Shown: piece by piece, positions 48,707 through 59,758 of the stretch | Numbering within the stretch: the stretch's first letter is position 1 | Layout: each line of letters opens with the position of its first letter | Source of the DNA: Cichorium intybus | Lineage: Eukaryota > Streptophyta > Magnoliopsida > Asterales > Asteraceae | Direction: 5' to 3' | DNA length: 64,000 bases | Assembly (NCBI GenBank): GCA_023525715.1 | Contig: CM042016.1 | Coordinates: forward strand, 83,271,882-83,335,881 | The notes under the pieces: model-generated | Database searches by the model: none | The model's input: only the letters and a program-made list of their open reading frames with translations | Told to the model about the DNA's origin: nothing | Position numbers and translations under genes: made by a program

Positions 48707-49882
48707 ATGATGTTCAGATTGGACCACCCCTTCCTCTAGTTCCCCGCAGAGCTTGCCAGTTCATTGGAGTACACTTCACGGAGAGACGCATTGACTCGTC
48801 GCCGGGTCCTTGAGGCGACCGTCATCGATCGAGATATTTTGAGGGATGCTGGGCTCTGGGGCGCGATTGAGCCATTCCTACATCGCACCTGGACCCACGA
48901 GGAGGCGTCATTCACATGCCGTGGTTGGGATAGGATCATGGCCACAGACGAGGACGTGGTCTACACGGAGTTGCTGCTGGAGTTCATATCCACCATCCAG
49001 TTCGCACCCCGGGCGGGAGACCCGCGCTCCAGGCTAGTACGATTTCGCTTGGGAGGTGAGCACAGGGAGTGCAACCTCCAGGAGTTCGGGAGGCGAGTGG
49101 GGTTATACACCCCAGCAGACCTCCAGCATCGCTATTTCACCCGATTCTCCGGGTCTTGCATTCAGGGGGAGCCGGACAGGGCTCCCAACATGGAGGTTTG
49201 GGCATCGCTATCCAACGTCAGATATGAGGCGGGAGCTTCCAGGGAGAGTCATCTTCGGGACCCACTTCACCGCCTCATGCACCGGATCGTCTCCACCTCC
49301 ATCATGCAGCGAGAGGGAGGCGAGAAGGTGTCGGGCGACGACATGACCTTTTTGTGGGTCCTCCTCGACCCATCCAGATTCCTCCACCTCCCATACGCCC
49401 TTGCAGTTGCCCTCTACACCCACTCTATGGGCGCCTCCTCCAGCAGCCCACTAGCCAGGGGGTATTTCATTACCCGCCTGGCCCGTTCCTATGGCATCCT
49501 TACTGCCCCTGTGGCAGCCTTTTTCACTGCTCTACCTCCATCGCGCATAGCACGCACGTTGGAGAGGATGCGGCTCATTGAGCTGCATCGCCCGTGGCAG
49601 TACATCCGGGCATCTAACGAGCCTCTTCAGGCACCCCAGCCTGCGTATGCTCAGCCTGGCAGGAGACGTAGGAGGCCAGAGCCGGAGCCAGAGCCCGCAA
49701 CACCGACAGAGCCACACCAGGAGGACCTGGCAGCCAGGGTTGCCAGGATTGAGGATCAGTTGGCATGGATCGGGGAGGTACTTTTGGATTTGGCCACACA
49801 GCAGGGCCGACACCCCCGACCATTCCTAGCCAGGGGCTACGATCATGAGGCCGGACCCTCCAGGCCGCCTGGCAGTGATTGA
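48707..49882 (+). pseudogene. Athila envelope-position ORF (ATHILA ORF-1-like), one stop near the start
   Basis: The frame begins with ATG at 48707, directly after the splice acceptor, meets TAG at 48737-48739, and is then open for about 380 codons to 49882. The core has a run with YTELLLEFISTIQF, then VRFRLGG.HRECNLQEFGRR and GLYTPADL, which follows the pattern of the plant ATHILA ORF-1 family. The C-terminal part is rich in proline, glutamate and arginine (near 49660-49720) and ends with a probable short coiled coil (LAARVARIEDQLAWIGEVLL). I see no signal peptide or convincing membrane span, so an envelope function is not supported; only the position fits. Codon use is much richer in GC than the surroundings. 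Confidence 0.7.
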
Positions 49883-50908
49883 TGTATCTTTTTCTTTCTT
49901 TTTTTTCTTTTTTTTGGGGATATATGTACAAACTTATGACATTTCTATTTGTATAGTTTTTGTTCATGTTTTATTTCTGTCATGTGTGTTTTTAATGTGT
50001 TTGTTGAGTGATGCATGATATACCAATTTGAGAAGGAGTTGTCTCAGACAAGTGTGGGGTCACCGTGCCCCTTCCACTTGTCTCGACCACCGGCGTGTTC
50101 ACTGTAGCGCTACAACTCCAGAATACGAAATCAAGGATCCGATTGTACTCAATTATACCTGTGATATTGAGCACCAAGCAGTCTATCGTCCAAAAAGGGG
50201 TAACTCTTTCTCCCTTGTTTTGAAATAATTTTGTACAACGGGGACGTTGTACGGTTTTAAGTGTGGGGTGTGGACGGTCGAAAGAGAATTTTTTGAAATT
50301 TTTGCGGGAAATGAGTCAATTTTCAATTTTTAGCAATATTTTTCAAAATTTTTAATAAATTGCAATTTTGAAATGAATGGTTTATGATTGTGATAGCATT
50401 AGTATTTTTCAAGAAATACTATTTATTTGTGATCATGCTATTAGTTAGTCAAATAAGTTGAGTTTTACGAGTTTAGAAGATTGAGCTGTTTTAGGATTGG
50501 AATTTAGGAAGGAAAAGTCAATCTGTGGCCTTTGTTGTTCGAGCCGGTAGGTCTAAAATGGGTGGGCCTTATGCACCTTACCACCTAAGATCGTCTGGTC
50601 TGGGATGGTATTTCTGAAAGCTCGCTACACGGACAACATCGAAAGTCATGGACAATTCTTTAATGGCCTTTAGAATCTGAATGAGTAAGTACACTTCATT
50701 GTGGACAGAAAGTTTGTAATCAAGGGTTCTCTAGAAAGCCATGAATTCTAAAGAACAACTCAATTATGTTTTCGCGAACTATTCCACTCTAACTCAAAAG
50801 AGCAATAAACTTTGAAACTGAACACAGTCAGAAATTGTTTGATTCTTTATTATAATTTGTTAAAAACTCTCTTGCTTGGGGACAAGCAAGGCACAAGTGT
50901 GGGGTGTT
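49883..50908 (+). other. Athila-B 3' untranslated region and polypurine tract
   Basis: About 1 kb with no gene. The phrase AGTGTGGGGT recurs at 50052, 50261 and 50896; the last copy (AAGTGTGGGGTGTT) abuts the 3' LTR and is the likely plus-strand primer. The earlier copies may be spare or decoy tracts. Confidence 0.7.
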
Positions 50909-52019
50909 TGACAACGCCTAGTGATATCAAGTATTTTAGGCGTTGTTGAGCCCTGTTCTTGATAAAATTATATCAAATATGTCTGGGTATTCTCACTTTT
51001 CGTGCCAGGACTTGTTTGGAGAAAAAGAATAGAAACAGGGACTAAAAGCGTGCAAAAGGAAGAAGTTGGGAAGGAATGAAAAATCAAGAGAACTCGTACG
51101 CGTGCCGCGGGAATCAACTATGCGCGACGCGGGCTTAAGGCGGTGGAACACATTCAAATGCCGAAGAAAACGGGAAAAGATAAGTATGCGCGCCGCGAAT
51201 TTCATTTCTGCGCGACGTGGTTGCGGGAAATTTGCAAGTATAAATAGATGCATTTCCAGCCGAAAACCCTAGCAAAGACCGGGTGTAAACATCGACCTTG
51301 AAGCTCTTTGACTCCAGGATTTCATTTCAGCAAGCTCACAATTGGTATTTTATGTTTTTGGATTTAATTTCCTTTTAGTAGTAAGTAGTTTTGTAGCTAA
51401 AGTCTTTGGGAGTGACAACCACTGACTTTGAGCACTTAGGTTTCTGATCTCAGAAACATTTGGTTACTATTTTGTGATTGGAATTCAGTTTTTGTGAATG
51501 AAAAGCATTTGGTTACATTTAATCTTAGCTTTTCGGTGTTTTGGATGTTTGTGTTTGATTTGATTGATTGATTGTGTTTTGGAAATTGTTTTGGACCTTG
51601 TTAGGACTGTTTTCCTTAGCTGAAATCAGTAGTTAATTAGGTTATTTGGTAAGCATTAAACCTTGGCTAGTAACTGTTCAGTAGGACTTTAACTAGTGGT
51701 TAGTCTATGCTTTGCTTGGTTTGGCTTGTTTGGATGCTTTTGATTGCTTCTGATTCAGAGATGTACTTTTGATTTCTGAAAGTGACTAGGTCATTTGGAC
51801 ATAGCTTAGCTTGGCTTGAGTGTTTGATCATTGTCTCATTTGCTAGTGATAGGAAAATAGAAACCAGATCCTCCGACTATAGCTGTGACACTATTAGTTG
51901 GTAATCTCTCATCTAGTCTAACCACGAAGCTCCTGTGGATCGACCCTGACTACCGCTATACTAGTGTGTGTTAGGTATTTCTCTTATTTTTGACCGCACG
52001 ACGACCTCTGCGCGTGTCA
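50909..52019 (+). repeat. Athila-B 3' LTR, 1111 bp
   Basis: TGACAACGCC to GCGCGTGTCA, about 98.6 percent identical by eye to the 5' LTR. Confidence 0.95.
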
Positions 52020-52024
52020 AATAC

Positions 52025-52033
52025 GTCGGTTGA
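52025..52033 (-). other. Nine-base Athila-A bridge between two insertions
   Basis: After AATAC (52020-52024) only GTCG separates it from GTTGA (52029-52033), the duplication of LARD-2. The bases continue the Athila-A spacer from 59385 and to 43614. Confidence 0.85.
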
Positions 52034-53857
52034 TGTAACACCCGGTTTCTCATACAAAGTACACCCAAAAATTTTAAACAAATTATACATAAAAAATGGG
52101 TATACTTGTACTAAACCATAGAAAACAAGATGTTATCAAGCACTAATTACAAGAAAAGGTCCTCACGTTACATACCAGGCATTACAAATAAATCTATTAC
52201 AACTAAAGGACAGGCTCTAAACTTGTCCATCTCTCTTTATCACATGCCTTCTCCTATCACAGCTACAGATACCTGCAAAACAACAAAACACTCAAGTGTA
52301 AGCTTATAAAGCTTAGTGAGTAATCTCAATCATATTTTACGGATCTTTATCAAAAGACATCCTCATCTTCCTTTCTTGCTATTCTCATTAGCAAGATCTC
52401 TTTCTCTTGACTCGGAATCTACAACCATATTAACTTTACAAACACTAGCTAATTGTTAGCAACATCAACTCAATCATAGTACCACAAGCAGTAATACTTA
52501 TAAAATCGATCGCAATCTCACATATACTCATTTTAACAATCTATTAATCTCAATTACCTCATAGCGACATTATTACACACGAACTATATGACACGATCAT
52601 ATCAACATTTACTTTAATTATACAACCAATATGCATTTTTGACTCGGCCACTGTTACATACTCATAACAGTTTACTCAGTCAAAGGTTACAACAATAACC
52701 ACAACATAGCAAAATCATATATCAACTCAATTACAACATTTCTCATTGTTATAATAATCAATGTAAGAACACGTTACCTCAGTCACGCTAATATCTATTC
52801 TTCTCTATTAATCATTGTTTATATTCAACTCATCAATTATTATCCATGATAACAATATCACTTTATCACTTAGTCTCATAAGATCAACATAACACATAGA
52901 AATATATAAACATATATTTATATATACTCTGCTTAAAACAAGTGTAACTCCACTCATGTATTAGAAAGTACTCACCTGATATCATTTCAGTATATGGAAC
53001 CCCTAATTTACGTGTATCGGGCTCCTGTTCGCTAGACTTGGTTACATCACCATAGTCCAAATCAATTCTCCAACATCCACAATCATTTCAATAACATCTA
53101 TCTCAAAGATGTACAAATCAAAAGAGGAAAAAGGAGTATAAATGGTAAATATCAACTCATATTTACCGAAACCCCCCAATTTCCATGGTTCTACTCATTC
53201 AACCGTAGAAACTCGACAATACTCTCACCAATAACTCTAAAGGCATCCACTAACAATCTACTATCAACATATATAACAATATATAACAAAATCACGAAAT
53301 CAAAGTTAGGGTTTCAAAACCCCCAAAACGATGAAATCACTCACCTCGATGAATTAGGAATCAAGAACGCGTTTACGGGTTTAGATTGAAGTCTCCATAC
53401 GTTTCCCCACGCATTCCCTGGCTCAATTTGGCGGAAAATCGCTTTAGGAAGCTCTGGAATGAAGTTTGGGTCTATTTTTCCCGAAATGACCATTTTCTGC
53501 ACTTTAAAGGCTCTGCACGCGTAACACAGCCCGTGTTAATACAGCACGACCCGTGTAACTCACGGATTCCTCTCAAAAATGAGTCTGTAGCTGAACACGA
53601 CCCGTGTTCTTAGAACACGACCCGTGTTTCACACAACACGACCCGTGTTCTCTAAACACGACCCGTGTAAGTTACTGAATGCCCATATAATCCCAAAAAG
53701 TCTCCTACACGACCCGGGTAACCTCTTTTTAGCATTTTTCAACCTCAAACTTCCTCCAAATGGGATTCTAACTACCCAAACTCATGCAAAATCTAACTAA
53801 TCTTAATTACACTAAGATTATCTCAAAATTTCTCAAATTTATTAACACGGTGTTACA
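52034..53857 (-). repeat. LARD-2 3' LTR, 1824 bp
   Basis: Minus strand TGTAACACCGTG (53857) to GGGTGTTACA (52034). Confidence 0.93.
53521..53720. repeat. Cluster of ACACG-NNN-CGTGT words, LARD-2 3' LTR
   Basis: Seven copies or near-copies, mostly ACACGACCCGTGT, within 200 bp, 140-340 bp from the LTR 5' end. Confidence 0.9.
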
Positions 53858-55892
53858 AGTTCTTACCCCCTTCAAAAGATTCCGTCCTCGGAATCTCTTG
53901 GAATAGGTATGGTTTATACAACCGCCTCACCACCGCAATCACACATCACGTATGATAATAATATTATCCTCTCGTCAGCTCATATGACATGTACATACTG
54001 TCATATTTCATTTACTCATAAAATAGGTAACGCCACTATCATCTTCATAAGATGATCTGTATAGTCATATTGACTATTATCATTGCCACGTAGGCAAATC
54101 CTTACTCTTTTTAGAACATACCTTTTGTTTTAGCTTTGTCGACAATCAGGTGTCTCACCTTACTCCTCAAGTGATACTTCAATCACTATCCTCATTTATA
54201 TACACTCATATTTATGGCTCACATCGAGTCATATTCTCAGTAGACCATCCATTCTATTTATATTATTAATCTTAATTAACTATTTAGAATTCAACTTCCA
54301 TTTCAAATCTCATTGAAATGATTTACTCTAACTCAATAAGAAAAACCGTCTCACCGTTTACAACTCATACTCTCTCAATTCATTCTTCCAGATCCAACAT
54401 ACCGGTTACAATTTCTCCTATTAACACATTCTTAGCGATCAGGGTAGGAGAAATACTCATACATCATAAAGACATAGACATTAAAATGTCTCACTCATGT
54501 CACACAATTTATCAACACTAAGATTAAAAATCTAGAATTAACAAAATATTATAAACAAATCTCGAGTTTCACTCACGCCTTCTCTGAATTTGTTATTTAA
54601 CTTTTGACACTTTGGTCACGCAAGACCCGTTTCAGTTGTCTCATCACCACAACCGATTTCAACTTCTCCAAAAGCTCTTTTATCTCTAGTCCCATTTCAA
54701 CACACACATTAGGTTTTTCACCCAATATACAACTTACAATTCTCAACCAAGAATGACTCATCTTCATCCCAGTCCAACAACATACCTCATGTTGTTTCTC
54801 TCGATGTACTCATTTATTATATCATCTCTTATGTGGATAATCCACATCATATTCTCAATAAATCATTTACTCTATTAAACTCGATACTTTATTATCAAAT
54901 AAATTCTCAACACAACCATATATATTCCTTCTGACACACCATCAGTAAGGATTTTCTTCTCGTCATTTCTCCCTCGTTATCATCTCAATCTCCAATTCAT
55001 CAAAATGACATAGAATAGGTGATATACACAACTCACCGAAATCTCTACACATGGCTCAAAATAATAAAATCTGACACCGCAATCTCTACAATGGGATTAT
55101 ATCTCATTATCCGATTTACTAAAATAAAATATAACTCAATATTATTATAGCAATATCTACTATTTGCCGTCTCATACGAATAACAGTTTTGTCATCTCGA
55201 CATTCACACATTTATCTCATTGGCAGTAATCGATTTGATTGCTAAGGAACGAATCCTATCAATCACAACCATAATTACTTTCCTCCTCTTTTAACTCATA
55301 TCTTCTCATCATGTATTTATAAAACTCTATCTCGTTCAACATGCAAGAAATTTCACACATTCTCAACACGACTACATTACAAACATACTTACTCACAGCA
55401 TCACTTCTCAACAGTATTACTCACTGTATTATCTCATAGTACTCCCATACTGTTACTCAACCTCTGATTCGTCCCCTTCTCAACCCATTAGATTTCAAGC
55501 CACACAAGCTTACTACTACGTTTATAACTATCCACACACAAGGATATTATATTTCTCATTACTTTGCATCACCATAAAGTACATGCTTGTCTACACACAA
55601 GCACAACTCTGCAGTACCACTCCAGCTCAACTTATGGTACCCCATACCATTCTCCTATCTCATTACTCATACCATCTTATAGTACCCCGTACTATTCTCC
55701 AAACTCGCCATTCATCGTTATCTTGCGGTACCTCGGACAATCCTCTGATCAGATCATGGTACCTCGTACCATTCTCAATCCATCTCCTCTTTGACTCTAG
55801 CAGGTCTCCGCTACGATCTCGAGCCATATAGACTCACTATCACTTCTCATTTTGTCTGAGTCATATCAATTTTCATTACTCTAACCACAAGG

Positions 55893-56330
55893 TACTCATT
55901 ACGTGGTCTCACAGAAATATGTGATCTCAACCTTATCTACTCAATACGTGGCCCCACAGAATATGTGGTCTCCACCACGTTTATTCATTATGTGGTCCTA
56001 TAGAATATGTGGTCTCAACCATAAATTATTCATATGTGACCCCACCAAATATGTGGTCTCAATCACACTTACTCAATATGTGACCCCACCAAATATGTGG
56101 TCTCAATCACACTTACTCAACACCAAATATGTGGTCTTAATCTCACTTACTCAATGTGTGACCCCACCAAATATGTGGTCTCAATCACACTTACTCAATA
56201 TGTGACCCCACTAAATATGTGGTCTTGATCACACTTACTCAATATGTGACCCCACCAAATATGTGGTCTCAATCAAACTTACTCAATATGTGACCCTACT
56301 AAATATGTGGTCTCGATCGCATTCATTAGG
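55893..56330. repeat. 44-bp tandem repeat array
   Basis: Roughly nine units containing AATATGTGGTCTCAATCACA and TATGTGACCCCACCA. The left units (55893-56030) are degenerate, the middle ones nearly identical; one unit is shortened near 56118. Not CRISPR-like: there are no unique spacers. Confidence 0.88.
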
Positions 56331-57535
56331 TAATTAACCCAATCTTTAGGCCTACATGAACCACTCTAGGTTCTCTCAATTATAACCACAAGGTACTCTT
56401 TATGTGGTTACTCGAGTGTCCTCAGACAACTCTGTCACAAATATCTCATTATGTGACAACTCCAAACCACACAATTCAACTCGCAGCATGTCAACTCATA
56501 ATCAGTTATAGTGTGCAATATACTACACACTTACCGTCTTTCTCAACTCATACTCTTTTGGCTATTTCAGCCATTCATTTTGACCAATCATAAGTACTAG
56601 TCATGTGGTCCCACAAAATATGTGGTCTCAACCACAAATTACTCATACGCAGAAATCTCATCACATTTATAAAACAACAAGTAATATATTTTTCACCATG
56701 TATATTCTCATTATACACACTTCTCCATGGTTGCTAAATATTCGCCAAGCAACCACATATATTCTCAGTTATACACAATCACAAAGCACTCATTATGTGA
56801 TATATAAACCTTACCTCAAGTGGACACGAGATTCTCATCTCAATGCTGGTAACTACACTTCATAACCACACTTCTCTAACACATGTAAATTCAATTGATC
56901 TTTTATGTGTCCAAATATTTCACACATATTCTATTACATGTATTATTAAAATTAATACACGTGACTCGTTACAACTACTATATTAAGTAAAATCACATAC
57001 ATACCTCATAGCAAGAAATCTTGTCTTCTCATTAGCTGAAACTCTCATACTTCGGATCTCAACTCTTGAGTGTACTCGGCTGCACTCACATGTCTCAACT
57101 CTTAGCTCATACTCATCTTAGGCTCATACTCTTTTTCATCATCAGTTAGAATTTCGTCTCATCTGGGATCTCATCTCATCATCAGCTGGAATCTCTTCTC
57201 AATTAGTATCTCATCTCGTATTCAGTTGATATGTCATCATCAACTGAGGTTCTTCTCTTCTCGTTAGCTGATATCTCTTATCAGCCAAAATATAGTCTCA
57301 TCATCCACTATTGATCCAACTACTGTGACTAAATTATTAACTCGTCCTCATCTGTCTCCATATCTATATTCACACATAGAATATAATAATAACAAATAAT
57401 AATATATCATAATAGTTATTCTCAATTTTTACACTAACATCTGCAGCAGTATCTTTTCTGAGCATGTGATAGGGGCTCTCTCTCTCTCCTCAGTTTAAGT
57501 GTAGGACTCTACACTCAAGACCTAGTTCACTTAAA

Positions 57536-57551
57536 CCATGCTCTGATACCA
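57536..57551 (-). other. LARD-2 primer-binding site (initiator Met tRNA)
   Basis: The minus strand reads TGGTATCAGAGCATGG, three bases inside the LTR. Confidence 0.92.
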
Positions 57552-57554
57552 ACT

Positions 57555-59379
57555 TGTAACACCCGGTTTCTCATACAAAGTACACCCAAAAATTTTCAAC
57601 AAATTATACATCAAAAATGGGTATACTTGTACTAAACAATAGAAAACAAGATGTTATCAAACACTAATTACAACAAAAGGTCCTCACGATACATACCAGG
57701 CATTACAAATAAATCTATTACAACTAAAGGACAGGCTCTAAACTTTTCCATCTCTCTTTATCACATGCCTTCCCCTATCACAGCTACAGATACCTGCAAA
57801 ACAACAAAACACTCAAGTGTAAGCTTATAAAGCTTAGTGAGTAATCTCAATCATATTTTACGGATCTTTATCAAAAGACATCCTCATCTTCCTCTCTTGC
57901 TATTCTCATTAGCAAGATCTCTTTCTCTTGATTCAGAATCTACAACGATATTAACTTTACAAACACTAGCTAATTGTTAGCAACATCAACTCAGTCATAG
58001 TACCACAAGCAGTAATACTTATAAAATCGATCGCAATCTCACATATACTCATTTTAACAATCTATTAATCTCAATTACCTCATAGCGACATTATTCCACA
58101 AGAACTATATGACATGATCATATCAACATTTACTCTAATTATACAACCAATATGCATTTTTGACTCGGCCACTGTTACATACTCATAACAGTTTACTCAG
58201 TCAAAGGTTACAACAATAACCACCACATAGCAAAATCACATATCAACTCAATTACAACATTTCTCATTGTTATAATAATCAATGTAAGAACACGTTACCT
58301 CAGTCATGCTAATATCTATTTTTCTCTATTAATCATTGTTTATATTCAACTCATCAATCATTATCCATGATAACAATATCACTTTATCACTTAGTCTCAT
58401 AAGATCAACATAACACATAGAAATATATAAACATATATTTATATATACTCTGCTTAAAACAAGTGTAACTCCACTCATGTATTAGAAAGTACTCACCTGA
58501 TATCATTTTAGTATATGGAACCCCTAATTTACGTGTATCGGGCTCCTGTTCGCTAGACTTGGTTACATCACCATAGTCCAAATCAATTCTCCAACATCCA
58601 CAATCATTTCAATAACATCTATCTCAAAGATGTACAAATCAAAAGCGTAAAAAGGAGTATAAACGGTAAATATCAACTCATATTTACCGAAAGCCCCCAA
58701 TTTCCACGGTTCTACTCATTCAACCGTAGAAACTCGACAATACTCTCACCAATAACTCTAAATGCATCCACTAACAATCTACTATCAACATATATAACAA
58801 TATATAACAAAATCACGAAATCAAAGTTAGGGTTTCAAAACCCCCAAAACGAAGAAATCACTCACCTCGATGAATTAGGAATCAAGAACGCGTTTACGGG
58901 TTTAGATTGAAGTCTCCATACGTTTCCCTACGCATCCCCTGGCTCAATTTGGCGGAAAATCACTTTAGGAAGCTCTAGAATGAAGTTTGGGTCTATTTTT
59001 CCTGAAATGAGCATTTTCTGCACTTTAAAGGCTCTGCACGCGTAACACGGCCCGTGTAACTCACGGATTCCTCTCAAAAATGGGTCTGTAGCTGAACACG
59101 ACCCGTGTTCTTAGAACACGACCCGTGTTTCACACAACACGACCCGTGTTCTCTAAACACGACCCTTGTAAGTTACTGAATGCCCATATAATCCCAAAGT
59201 CTCTCCTACACGACCCGTGTGACTACAACACGACCCGTGTAACCTCTTTTTAGCATTTTTCAACCTCACACTTCTTCCAAATGGGATTCTAACTACCCAA
59301 ACTCATGCAACAATCTAACTAATCTTATTTACACTAAGATTATCTCAAAATTTCTAAAATTTATTAACACGGTATTACA
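57555..59379 (-). repeat. LARD-2 5' LTR, 1825 bp
   Basis: Minus strand TGTAATACCGTG (59379) to GGGTGTTACA (57555). Carries seven ACACGACCCGTGT-type words at about 59040-59242; the arrangement differs from the other LTR by loss or gain of one or two words. Confidence 0.93.
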
Positions 59380-59384
59380 GTTGA

Positions 59385-59758
59385 TCGGAGCTCTGAGGCG
59401 CGGCGTGGAGTTTGCGTCTGTGCGATAAGTGAAAATGACATAGCTTATAAAGGGAGTCGGTCCGATCGTTTCCCTTGGCGTGGATACAAGCTAGCCGCGG
59501 CGCGCATGTTCCCAAATCAACCCCTGCGCATCGGGTTGTGTTGCGATCCCGCGGCGCGCCATACGCCATACCGCGGCGTGGTCTTCAATTTTTCCAACTC
59601 CTTAATGTGACCCCACACTTGCCTCGAACCAATAACACCTGCAACGATGATGATAGTAATTTCCTAATTACTCCTAAAATATACAGTACCGAACCTATAA
59701 TGATGGGTTGCCTCCCAACAAGCGCTAAGTTTAACGTCTTCAGCCAGACGGATTCCTC
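59385..59758 (-). other. Athila-A spacer, upstream part
   Basis: The minus strand matches Athila-B 47951-48320, including the GCGCTTGTTGGGAGGCAACC phrase (near 59705-59728), GC-rich GCGCCGCGG words and GGAGCTC. Non-coding. Confidence 0.85.

Larger units (their letters stand above)
43620..52019 (+). mobile_element. Athila-B: complete non-autonomous Athila-type retrotransposon
   Basis: Bounded by identical-length LTRs (1111 bp each) and AATAC duplications. The interior has an Asp-tRNA primer site, gag-protease, a spacer, an envelope-position ORF and a purine-rich end. Reverse transcriptase, RNase H and integrase are absent. I count by eye about 15 differences between the LTRs, many of them C/T or G/A changes at CG sites, consistent with recent insertion and decay of methylated cytosines. 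Two elements (Athila-A, Athila-B) share the same layout, so this is a family form. Confidence 0.92.
53858..57554 (-). other. LARD-2 internal region, no genes
   Basis: Stops in all frames. The left edge carries the tract CTTACCCCCTTC (minus GAAGGGGGTAAG) and GAGGACGGAATCTTTTG on the minus strand, echoing the chromovirus gene end at 13165-13193. Contains repeated GGTACC-CGTACCATTCTC phrases (55630-55790) and a 44-bp tandem array (55893-56330). Phrases built on CTCATCATCAGYTGAAATCTC recur at 57020-57320. Confidence 0.75.
52034..59379 (-). mobile_element. LARD-2: complete non-coding LTR element with TSD GTTGA
   Basis: LTRs at 52034-53857 and 57555-59379 flank a 3697-bp interior without coding capacity. 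GTTGA at 52029-52033 and 59380-59384 flanks the element. The primer site beside the right LTR and the polypurine tract beside the left LTR put it on the minus strand. LTRs are nearly identical apart from small indels in the motif cluster, so insertion is recent. Related to LARD-1 in LTR start, interior phrases and polypurine region. Confidence 0.93.

Noticed and set aside
55893..56330. CRISPR-like array
   Set aside because: Units are head-to-tail without unique spacers, in a plant retroelement.
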